Positions 20,600 to 29,240 of a stretch of DNA of 29,525 bases are shown here, one piece after another (position 1 is the stretch's first letter; each line of letters opens with the position of its first letter). The notes under the pieces are model-generated. The model had not been told where the DNA came from. It ran no database searches and saw only the letters and a list, made by a program, of their open reading frames with translations. Origin of the DNA: Dictyocoela muelleri. Its lineage: Eukaryota; Microsporidia. Location: positions 1 to 29,525 of the forward strand of contig SDVU01000018.1 of assembly GCA_016256075.1 (NCBI GenBank). Direction: 5' to 3'. The translations under genes were made by a program, and so were the position numbers.

Positions 20600-21545
20600 A
20601 AATTAAAATGGCAATTACAAAAATGATCTAGAAACCATAAAAAGGTAGATCATAGAGGGCAAAAACGAGAAAGGAAATTCGCGTATTTGCAATATATCTT
20701 TAAAAACTGCTTACAATTTGGTATCGAAAATACACCAATGTATGGAAAACGGAAGCCATATTGATACAATCATTGAAAATAAAAGTCAAAAGGAGAAAAT
20801 GGATAGTTATTCAACTAAAAGTAGTCCAAAAAAAATCCGAAAAACCTTACATATACTCAAGTGAATTAAAAAAATCCTTGTCACAATTTGATAAATAATA
20901 TTTCTACGTCTCAAATATCCAGAATATTAAAAAAAAGGTGGTATAACTAAAATAGATTAAAAAAAAATATCCGTAAATAGAGACAATGATATAAATAAAG
21001 ATTATAAATTCGAATTTTCTATTTGGGTGAATAGAGTATCTAATGTGAAATTAATTTATATGATGAAACTGGTTTTTATTTGCATACTTCTACAAATTAC
21101 AAATATTTTTTTTATGCGAAAATGCTATTTTAAAAGTTTCTGCATCTAAAGGTATCAACCAATCGGTATTTTGTGCTATTTATAGAATTGGAATTTTAAA
21201 AAAAAAAATTATTGAAGGTTGATATACTATTCACAAATTTATCGAATTTTTAAATCAATTATATGAAAATAGTAGTTTTTATGAAAACAAATATTATGGA
21301 TAAGTCCCCTTTCATAAATATCTAGTGGTTAGAGAGTTGTTTTTGGATAAAAATTTTACCGTTTATATTTGCCCTCTATTGTCCAATTTGAATCCGATCG
21401 AAATAGTTTTTTTCACTCATAAAAAGTAAATATCACGCGATCAAACCTCGAGCAATTTTAAAATCAATTATAGTAACTAATATTTTGAGAGTTCGAAAAT
21501 GAAGTCCATTTGATTTCTCACCTTTTTATAACCATATGAGAATCT
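20600..21545 (+). pseudogene. Tc1/mariner (IS630-type) transposase, decayed
   Basis: The N-terminal half is poorly preserved (SISRILKK-like helix: STSQISRILKKRW at about 20910). The catalytic first block is clear: LYDETGFYLHTSTNYK with Asp at 21062-21064. The second block is IMDKSPF and, in another frame, FHKYLVVRELFLDKNFTVYI (about 21290-21370). The third is CPLLSNLNPIE with Glu at 21400-21402, the superfamily's PxxSPxLNPIE signature. Several stops and at least three frame changes. The short frame at 21564-21758 downstream shows no family feature. Confidence 0.75.
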
Positions 21546-21941
21546 TATCGATGAAAACATTGAGTGGAAAAGAAATTAATTAAATATACTGTAAAGAAGA
21601 TTTTTAACCCATTTTTTATTTACTCTAAACTTCGTGTTTTATATAAACTTACGTGCTCAGTATCACTCTCTTCACTTTTTATATTATATAACCTCTTTTT
21701 AGATCTATCTGTTCTTTTTTTTTACTTTAAATCTTTTTTGGTCGAAATTATTTTTTAACGAAAAATTAAAATTTTAAATTATTAAAAATCGTCTTTACAT
21801 TATTATTTTTACGTAATAATATCAACACCTAAGTTTTTCTTTCGAGTTTTTTTCTTGAAAAGCATTTTATTCTTCTAATTAGCACATAATACTATTTTTT
21901 TCACAAAATAATAAATACGTTACAACTTTAGTTATAAATTC

Positions 21942-22883
21942 TTAAAAATTTTTTTATAAATTCATTAAAAATTTTTTATAAATTCATTAAAAATTATGTA
22001 TTTATTCATTAATTTTTTTAAATTCATCAAAATTTTTTTATATATTAATGCAAATTTTTGTATATATTAATACAAATTTTTGTATATATTAATGCAAATT
22101 TTTGTATATATTAATGCAAATTTTTGTATTTATTAATGCAAATTTTTGTATATATTAATGCAAATTTTTGTATATATTAATGCAAATTTTTGTATATATT
22201 GTCACGGGCGTGTGGATACCCCGGGCGTGAGGATACCAAACCATATAAAATGTTTAAATCCAACTGAGTATTTTTTTATTTATTAAAAATAAATAATCAT
22301 ATTTAATGATTTATACTATTTAACATGAAATTTTTTTTAAAAATTTACTGAAAAAACCAAAATAAGAAATTATAAAACAAGCAATGAGTTATTTTAATAT
22401 CAATTGCCGAGATAATTAGAAAAAAAACAAAAAGGAGCAAATAATATCCATTGCTTTAATGAATTAACTAATTTATTTTAAAAACTGTAATAATAAAATT
22501 TAATAACATAATTTTTTATAGATTTTGGAATGTATGTAGTCATTATTCGACTGAAATTAGAATATTACAATTACATGTAAGGAAAACTTAATTTTATTCA
22601 TAAATAATTATATATTTGAAATTTAAGACAATTAGATGAATATTAAATTTAATAGAAAGCTTTATTTTTTATTTGAATATTATTGAAATAAATTGATAGA
22701 TTCTATCTAATCATATGTTTTAAAATTATTTTTTTAAAAAATTATTTTATAACCCCTAGATATCAAGGATAAAATTAAATTTAATTTTCTTTAATTATTT
22801 TAAAATTTTTTATTAATCATGGTGGTGGTACCGGCACGCCCGGGTAACCAAATTCCCGTAACATATATTAATGGATGACCCTG
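21942..22883 (-). repeat. Right TIR of the Tc1/mariner-like element, interrupted
   Basis: About eight of the same 22-bp units in inverse orientation, against five on the left, so the arms have expanded or contracted independently. The last unit is split by the 662-bp element. Confidence 0.8.
22201..22862. mobile_element. Non-autonomous element with GC-rich TIRs, nested in a Tc1/mariner TIR
   Basis: The left end reads GTCACGGGCGTGTGGATACC, followed by a second copy CCGGGCGTGAGGATACC. The right end, reverse-complemented, reads GTTACGGGAATTTGGTTACC then CGGGCGTGCCGGTACCA. The 7-bp ATATATT flanks both sides (22194-22200, 22863-22869), and removing the element plus one copy restores the uninterrupted 22-bp repeat and TIR end seen at 19843. 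About 570 bp inside are A+T-rich without a coding frame. The superfamily is unassigned; a 7-bp duplication and G-start ends do not decide it. Confidence 0.75.
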
Positions 22884-22959
22884 TAAGTTTATATTCAAAA
22901 AATATATATACGTCCGACAATTCACGAGGCTTTGGGTTTGAGATATTATTTATATGGGC

Positions 22960-23137
22960 TTAATTTTGTAAAACTATTAAAAATATATCTATAAATCTAA
23001 AAAAAAATATCTATAACTCAATAAAAGGTGTCTATAACTCCGATAAGTTAGTATATAACAACAAAATAATAACTACAACTCTTAAAAAAGGATCTCTAAC
23101 TTTGGAAAAAAGTGTCTATAACTTCGAAAATATGTCT
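22960..23137 (+). repeat. TCTATAACT-type ~20-bp array, left part
   Basis: Degenerate units around TCTATAACTCNNTAAAAGG. It continues to the right of MULE-1 at 26486-26900. The same unit occurs in the arms of the fold-back element (18605-18705). Confidence 0.65.
23050..23137 (+). repeat. Direct duplication flanking MULE-1, left copy
   Basis: About 88 bp ending exactly at the left end of MULE-1. It matches 26486-26578 in the same orientation, including the irregular unit order CTACAACTC, GATCTCTAACTTTGGAAAAA, TCTATAACTTCGAAAATAT. Confidence 0.7.
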
Positions 23138-23193
23138 ATCCGCCGTTTCGCCACAAAGCGGCGGATTTTTGATTTTTGTTGCCACAAAAAAAT

Positions 23194-23552
23194 AATACTT
23201 CCAATGTATTGCGATGAGATAAAAATAATTGATACGAAGCGAAGAAAAAATAAATTATTGTACAATGGACAACTTACCACTTTTAAAAGAACGCAAATAC
23301 TACAATGCATTGGAGATGTTTTAATAGAAAATGTAAAGTTATATTATTACAGTGTAAATAATACAATAATTAGCATAAAAGATCATGATAAATGTGTGAA
23401 AGTTATGATAAAAATGAAGCCTTGATAATAAGAGATAAAGTATACAAACGAGCTGTTAATACTAACGAGAGGCCTAGAGATATAATTTCTTCGGAATTAA
23501 AAATAGCACCACCTTTAATATTAAAAGAATTGACTGAAATAAATAATTTAAA
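23194..23552 (+). pseudogene. MULE-1 transposase, N-terminal part
   Basis: KIIDTKRRKNKLLYNGQLTTFKR fits the start of a FLYWCH zinc region. YYYSVNNTIISIKDHDKC may be its second half with altered ligands, since the usual C..C...HxH is not clear. Another frame, from about 23392, carries SYDKNEALIIRDKVYKRA then IISSELKIAPPLILKELTEI, the helical linker before the MULE core. The frame break lies near 23396-23402; the copy of this stretch to the right of MULE-2 has one more A there and reads through from CVK into SYDKNEA. It ends at the MULE-2 insertion. Confidence 0.6.
23396..23552 (+). repeat. Direct duplication flanking MULE-2, left copy (157 bp)
   Basis: Matches 25167-25323 with about six substitutions and two compensating 1-bp indels. 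It ends exactly where MULE-2 begins. Confidence 0.85.
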
Positions 23553-23626
23553 GGCATCCCGGAAAAAAAGTCGTTTTTCCGGATTTTTTTTGTCGTTTTT
23601 TCCGGAAGTCCGACAAACCCTTCAAA

Positions 23627-24900
23627 ATGCAGGAAATAAAAATAATCAAATCACAAAAAGAAAAAAATCAATTGATATTTTCGGGTTTTATATATAACCA
23701 ACAAAAAATAACTGAAAATTACATATATTGGCATAGTGTCCGACAAAATTGTAGTGGTAGACTACACACTGATATTTTAAATCAGTCTATTTTATATCAG
23801 GCATCTCATTGGCATGAAAAGGAAAGCGGAAAAATAGGACGATTGAAAGTTAATAATATAATAAAAAAGACTCTGGGAGAAAATAAACTTGTTTTTAATG
23901 ATGCAATTATAGAATCATGCCGAGATTTAGATAATGAAGAAAAAAAACTTATTGGGAGCCGAGATAATTAAAGAGATTAATTTGTTAAAAGAATTAATGC
24001 TAAGTATAAAAACACGGATTCAGATGATTTGAAATTGTTGCAAATTTATAAGTATACATTTGATCAGAAATTATTTTTACAATTTGATAACCTAAACAAA
24101 GATGACAGAATAATTATTTTTTTCGTAGAAGAAAATCTAAAAATATTAGAAAAAATCATATATATGGTTATGTGACGGAACATTTTTTACTGCCACAAAA
24201 AACTTTAAACAAACTCTAATAATTCCTGCGCCGTATTTTAACAAAACCTTGCCAATTGTTTATGTATTCATGAAAATAAAAACTGAAAATGCCTAAAATA
24301 TAGTATTCTCTTATTTAAGACAAAAACTGGAAAAATATTCCAAGATTTATTAACATTGATTTTGAAACCGCACTTTATTCTGCGATATAAAAAAACTTTA
24401 AAGAATCGAATATAAATGGTTGCACATTCCATCTAAGCAAAATTTTTCTGCGTTCTATCAAGAAAAATTATAGAAATTTTTATAAATATGATGTTGATTT
24501 TAAAAGATTTGTAAAATACATTTATTTTTTAGCCTTTATTCCTAAAGAACAAGTAAATTCTGAATTTGAAAAAATTTGCCTAATAAAAAAAGATGATCCG
24601 TGTTATGAAGATTTCATTTTATTTTTCAAGCGGAATTAATTATTAATTTCACAAAAAAACAAGACAATAAACTTTTGGTCAGCATATGATAGAATTATTA
24701 AGAACAACCTTATACAACTAATAGCTGTGAAGCATATCACAGACATTTGAATACTAAAATTAAAAAGAAAAATCAACCAATAAGTAAAATAATCGATGTT
24801 TTAAAAAAGGAAACCCATAAGACTCAATTAATTATCAATAATCTTAAATTCGGGAAATTTTTAATTAAAAAAAAATCAACCCAGTTAAGGTTAATATTTT
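23627..24900 (+). pseudogene. MULE-2 transposase (FLYWCH zinc region plus MULE core)
   Basis: From ATG 23627: FSGFIYNQQKITENYIYWHS, then QNCSGRLHTDIL and ASHWHE, an FLYWCH finger (YW, C, H-x-H; the first Cys is replaced by Ser or His). The core follows in pieces: LCDGTFFTATKNFKQTLIIP with the first Asp at 24173-24175; NIDFETALYSAI with the second Asp at 24358-24360 and GCTFHLSKIFLRSI; and TTNSCEAYHRHLNTKIKKKN with the Glu at 24729-24731. DGTF, DFE, GCxFH and NSCExYHRxLN are hallmarks of animal and microsporidian MULEs. A few stops (after codon 115, near 24294, and at about 24394) and some frame changes break it. It is better preserved than MULE-1, as expected for the younger insertion. Confidence 0.8.
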
Positions 24901-25006
24901 ATCGATTACTTCCATTATACTGAATATGAATTTTATGAATGTTTGGAAAAAATATTAAATATTTACATCTATGATCTTAATTAAAAAATATTTAATTAAT
25001 TTTTAT

Positions 25007-25092
25007 GAAATTTTATTAATTTTATTAAATTCTATTAAATTTTATTAAATTTTATTAAATTTTATTAAATTCTATTAATTTTATTAATTTTG
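25007..25092 (+). repeat. 10-bp AAATTTTATT microsatellite
   Basis: About seven to eight units, directly inside the right TIR of MULE-2. Confidence 0.7.
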
Positions 25093-25166
25093 AAGGGTTT
25101 GTCGTTTTTCCGGAAAAACGACAAAAAAAATCCGGAAAAACGACTTTGTCGTTTTTCCGGGATGCC

Positions 25167-25323
25167 GTGAAAAGTTATGATAAAAATGAAGCCCTGATTA
25201 TAAGAGATAAAGTATACACACGAGCTGTTAATACTAACGAGAGGCTAAAGATATAATTTCTTCGGAATTAAAAATAGCACCTCCTTTAATATTAAAAGAA
25301 TTGCCTGAAATAAATAATTTAAA
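25167..25323 (+). repeat. Direct duplication flanking MULE-2, right copy (157 bp)
   Basis: It begins exactly after the right end of MULE-2 and matches 23396-23552. MULE-1 coding continues from its end without a gap. Confidence 0.85.
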
Positions 25324-26400
25324 TGATAAAATAACAAAGTATAGAAAAAGAATGAAATTAAACATAATCTCAGGCGACATTCCAGAAAACATAAAATTCA
25401 CGTACAGCTATATACTTTTTTACAATAAGACAGTGTAATATATGATTTAAACAGTTGCCTAATATTTACAACAGATACACATATGGTTCACCTCAATAAT
25501 GCTCCTAATTAGTATTGCGATGACACATTTAGATCTTTTTCATTAAAATTTCGCAGTTATATGTAATAATGGCAGATAATAATGATATTACCGTTCCATT
25601 AGTTTATATATTTATGAAAAATAAAAGTAAAACAACTTATATATTGCGTTTTATTATTTGAAATAAAAATTTAAGAAAGATAACGTCTATAATATAACTA
25701 TTATTTTTCAAATGGCGGCTTTGTCCGCATTGAAAGAAGTATTTCAGAATTACCGTATATACGGGTGTATTTTCCACTTTTCACAACTTTTATTTAGATC
25801 AATTCATTGTTTGGGTTTATTTAAAGTATATAAGAGAAATTCCAATATCAGAAATGTTATGAGAATGATAATCGCATTGTCGTATGTGCCTCTTGATAGC
25901 CTTGTTGATGAATTTATTAAATTAGATCAATATATTTAAATAAATAATCAAATACATAAACTTAAAGAATTTTTGGATAATTTTAAATATTCTTATGGGA
26001 ATCATATTTTTAAACAAAATTCAGAGTTTTCAATATTTTGCCCACGATTTTGGTTTGTTCACGAATAAATCTTAAAAGATTTAAAAAAAACAAATAATGT
26101 ATTATAATGATGGAATCGCTCTATAAATGCCAATATTTACCAATCAAATCCAAGTTTATAGGAAATAGGGATTATTTTGAAGAAAGAACACGCAATAGTC
26201 GAAAATAAAATTATCAGATAGTTTATTAATATGCAATTCGAATAAAATTCTAGTGTCTCATCTTAAAATGCTAATGAAAAAAAAATTTTACAAATTATAA
26301 TGATTACTATGGTATTGAATTTTTAAAAGATATAATAATACCATTAAAATTGAAGAAATTTTAATATTTATTAAATTGATATTTATCTAATTATTTGAAT
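25167..26400 (+). pseudogene. MULE-1 transposase, C-terminal part
   Basis: After the duplicated linker, NDKITKYRKRMKL continues MULE-1 coding. TDTHMVHLNN and CDDTFRSFSLKF (about 25513-25548; family CDGTF) mark the first catalytic block, and IMADNNDITVPLVYIFMKNK the following strand. The open piece 25712-25939 reads MAALSALKEVFQNYRIYGCI, FHFSQLLFRSI, then ALSYVPLDSLVDEFI, the GCxFH block and the linker after it. The DFE just before it is not preserved (IFQ). NANIYQSNPSL near 26130 marks the last helix region. Several stops and frame changes are present. It is more decayed than MULE-2, consistent with being the older element. Confidence 0.65.
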
Positions 26401-26485
26401 GTTTATTTATTTATTTAATCATTTTTTTGGTAGCAAAAAAAATCAAAAATCCGCTGTTTAGTCACCTTATGTCGAAACAGCGGAT

Positions 26486-26578
26486 ATTGATATAACAAAA
26501 AAAAAATAATATCTACAACTCTTAAAAAAAAGATCTCTAACTTTGGAAAAAGTTTCTATAACTTCGAAAATATATAGC
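26486..26578 (+). repeat. Direct duplication flanking MULE-1, right copy
   Basis: It begins exactly after the right end of MULE-1 and matches 23050-23137 in the same orientation at about 85-90% by eye. Confidence 0.7.
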
Positions 26579-26900
26579 TATAACATAGATAAAAGGGTTT
26601 TGAACTTTTTAAAAATGTGTCACAACATAGAAAATAGGTCTATAACTTTTGGAAAATATATTTATAGTTTTAGGAAATTAATCTATAGCATATAAAAACC
26701 ATTTAAAAAAAATAGCGTCAATAATAAAGAAAAATTGTGTCTATTATAATGAAAAATAGTGTCAATAATAATTAAAAATAGTGTCGATAATAATAAATAT
26801 TTTGTCAATAATAGTAAAAATGATTCAATAATAATTAAAATTGCGTCAATAATAGTGAACTAGGGTGTAAAAAATAGAAGATAGTGTCAAAAATAATAAA
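26579..26900 (+). repeat. TCTATAACT-type array, right part, grading into GTCAATAATA repeats
   Basis: TCTATAACTTTTGGAAAATAT-like units give way at about 26716 to about eight degenerate units of TAGTGTCAATAATAATNAAAAA. Confidence 0.6.
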
Positions 26901-27147
26901 AAAGTCTGTATAGTGTGCTCTTTAATATTTATTTTAATTTATAAATGCTTCAATATGATTTTTAAGTTTTATAAATAATAATAGTAATTTTTGTAGTTTA
27001 AGTGATTCACAATTTATTTAAATAATTTCACTACCAAGTTTGCTATGCATAAAAAATCTTTTTTAGAGTGAAAACAAAATTCAACTTTATAAAATTTGAA
27101 AATATACAAATGTATGACAAAAATGCGCCAAAAAATAGGTTGGAAAT
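26901..27147. other. Non-coding spacer
   Basis: Nothing recognised. Confidence 0.4.
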
Positions 27148-27217
27148 TAGGATTGTCTAAGTTATTTTCATTTCTCTCAGAATAAATTGTACACTTTAGA
27201 AGACAACCCTAAGTGTA
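27148..27217. repeat. Short inverted repeat
   Basis: TTAGGATTGTCTAAG and, inverted, TTAGGGTTGTCTTC about 40 bp apart. Possibly a tiny MITE or the ends of a deleted element. Confidence 0.35.
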
Positions 27218-27817
27218 TTATTTGAAGAAAGCGTAAAATCGCTGTTTATTCGGTTATAATTATAATAATAATTTTTTACTGAGCATTTATGGAGGTTTAA
27301 TAAAATTAACATGATTTTAACTGAATATAACTAGCGATATTTAGCCTTTTTCGAATAATAATTTTTTAAATTTCTTCGTAATGATGATGATTTCTATTTT
27401 TAGAAGGAGTTAGAATTCGGGAGAGAACCGAAAAGACCATATCAAAATCAAATTCATATTTCTATATAATAGTTTATTTGGTGCAAGGGCTGAATAATCG
27501 ACTACCATAAAGTAGGGCTTCATGATAAATTCTAAGAAAAAATAAAAATATAAAATTTTTATTGTTTAATTTTATTCTAAAACAAAATTTATTTTTTATC
27601 CAATATTCAACTATTTCAAGCCTTATTTACGAAATTTTTACGATTCTCATAATTCTTAATATCATAATAACTCCAGATAATCGTTTAATTATCGTAATAT
27701 GTATGATTTTTTTACTCATAACGTTCTTTTCTTGTCAATTTTAATTTAAACAAAGATTTTCGTTCTATAACGATTTGTGGCAACGAAAATAAATGCGTAA
27801 AAGTAATTTGAAAGAAG
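27218..27817. other. Non-coding spacer
   Basis: The plus-strand frame at 27562-27744 is hydrophobic by A+T composition and shows no family feature. Nothing else recognised. Confidence 0.4.
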
Positions 27818-27852
27818 TATAGAATTAATTATAAAAAATTTACCATGTTTAT

Positions 27853-27940
27853 TTATATATATACTCATCTTATTACTATTTTTGGTCTTTTTTCCTACGT
27901 AAAAAAAAAACTAAAAATAGTAATAAGAAGTGTATATATG
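27853..27940. repeat. Near-perfect long hairpin (about 35-bp stem)
   Basis: TCTTATTACTATTTTT and its inverse AAAAATAGTAATAAGA, extended outward by TATATAC/GTATATA and inward by a T-run against an A-run, leave a loop of only a few bases around CCTACG. Weaker inverted TATAGAATTA (27818) and TAATTCTATA (about 27966) surround it. It could be a snap-back MITE or a transcribed hairpin. Confidence 0.6.
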
Positions 27941-27975
27941 AAAAAACCCGAGGATTTCATTTAAAGTAATTCTAT

Positions 27976-29084
27976 ATTGAATCGATATACTTACATTTCT
28001 CTTCTTTATTTCTTTCGTGACCCAACCCTTTTTATAACATTTTTTAATCATTAAACAAATCTTAATCGAATCTATAAAAAAATTTAGCTATCGAAAATAA
28101 AAAATGGTTGTTTCGTATTATTCGGCAGATTTTTAATATTATTCTATGGTATTTAGCTTTTAATTTTGTTTGTCTTAATCTTTAAAAGCGAACGCCTTAT
28201 TGCGTGCGATTTTACAGCCTTTCTTCGCTTATATGATTTTTAAAGCTTGTCTAATGTGAAATGCATCAATTTTTCACTAACTTGGACATGAGCAAATTTA
28301 TTTCGAATATTTATTAAAATTTTTAGATTAAATTTAACAAAATTATATTTTTTATTAAATTAAAATTGTTTTTAATCATTTTTTATCACACAAACCGGTT
28401 ATTTACCGCCTTATTAGTGCACTTTCGTCTTCTGTAAGATATAATTACATAATTATATTTGAAGTAATCGTTGAATCTGGAGTTATTTTCAGTTATAGTA
28501 ATAAAAACTCGCAATTTATAACTTATTTCAAATAAAAAAAGTGATTCTCATGTACGCCTCGGTTTTTTCGAAATAACTAAGAGGAAATTTAACCTTTAAG
28601 AAAACCAAAATTTTTTTACAGAAGCAATATTTTCTTTAATCAAATTAGAGATCGAAGATTTAATTTATAAAATTAAAGTATAAATAAGATGCAATATAAT
28701 ATAAATTTAAAACTATAATAGGTAGTAAAGTATTTATTACTAGTAAATTTCTAGCAATCTCGCTTTGAACATCTAAATATATTTATTTATAATTTTGCAG
28801 CTTAAAATAGTTATTTTTATTTCAGATTTAAAGTTAATACATATATATTTATTCTATTAACCATCAAAAAATCTTAATAAAAACTCAATGAGATGTAAAT
28901 TAATTTTAAATGCTAGTTTATAATTCAAAACCATAGTGATTTTATTTTTTAAATATAAAATAATTCAAAAATTTGTCTTTTTTATAAAATGAACTACATT
29001 TAAATAATATATTTTTTAAGTGTGATCGACTTTCCAAAAGCCACTATATTTTTTTTTTATAAAATTATAAGATTATAAACATTC
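27976..29084. other. Non-coding A+T-rich spacer
   Basis: No family motifs seen on either strand. A minus-strand stretch at about 28180-28290 (HVQVSEKLMHFTLDKL, then SYKRRKAVKSHAIRRS) is mildly protein-like but unrecognised. Confidence 0.35.
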
Positions 29085-29240
29085 GGGGGGGGGGAGGGGT
29101 CTCGAGGAAAATTTAAATATGAAAAAAGGAGCCCACGCATCAAAAATGTTTATAAAAGACTGGCTTAAACCTTTCAGAAATCAATTAATAATATTTATTT
29201 TCTTTTTTTTTAATTTTTTTTTCTGGGGGGGGGGGGGGGG
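29085..29240 (+). repeat. Pair of long G-runs
   Basis: Ten G, one A and four G at 29085-29099, and sixteen G at 29225-29240. This is exceptional for such A+T-rich DNA. The frame 29119-29307 crosses the second run (Gly tract) and is probably spurious. Real slippage, a G-quadruplex-prone site or an assembly artefact are all possible. Confidence 0.5.

Larger units (their letters stand above)
19843..22883 (+). mobile_element. Tc1/mariner-like element with minisatellite TIRs, hit by a second element
   Basis: Ends CAGGGTCCTCC and (reverse complement) CAGGGTCATCC, flanked by TA at 19841-19842 and 22884-22885. The TIRs are about 230 bp on the left and about 280 bp on the right once the insert at 22201-22862 is discounted; each contains tandem 22-bp units. 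A transposase fossil lies between. The body without the insert is about 2.37 kb, long for this superfamily because of the TIRs and about 500 bp of non-coding DNA at 20090-20590. Confidence 0.8.
23553..25166 (+). mobile_element. MULE-2, Mutator-like transposon nested in MULE-1
   Basis: The ends GGCATCCCGGAAAAA are inverted (23553 inward; 25166 inward) and matched for about 80 bp to ACAAACCCTTCAAAAT. The TIRs contain two self-complementary blocks each: CCGGAAAAA...TTTTTCCGG at 23559-23582, and at the right end a perfect 22-bp palindrome (25101-25122) plus a 13-bp stem with a 3-nt loop (25132-25160). The 1614-bp element encodes a FLYWCH-type MULE transposase with all three catalytic positions visible. 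Confidence 0.85.
23138..26485 (+). mobile_element. MULE-1, Mutator-like transposon with hairpin ends
   Basis: The left end reads ATCCGCCGTTTCGCC then GCGGCGGATTTTTGATTTTT. The right end, reverse-complemented, reads ATCCGCTGTTTCGAC then AAACAGCGGATTTTTGATTTTT. Each end folds on itself (CCGCCG/CGGCGG; CCGCTGTTT/AAACAGCGG). It encodes a FLYWCH-type MULE transposase. It is interrupted by MULE-2 (23553-25166), and without it and one target copy would be about 1.58 kb. It sits in the TCTATAACT array and is flanked by a duplication of about 90 bp. Confidence 0.75.

Noticed and set aside
19843-22200. CRISPR-like repeats (22-bp units)
   Set aside because: Units are contiguous without unique spacers and form inverted transposon ends.
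23102-23190. Upstream start at 23102 for MULE-1 transposase
   Set aside because: It would place the start in the target array and the TIR hairpin; homology-like sequence begins only near 23194.
27562-27744. Hydrophobic 60-residue ORF as a membrane protein gene
   Set aside because: Ile/Leu/Phe richness is expected from A+T-rich sequence and nothing else supports a gene.
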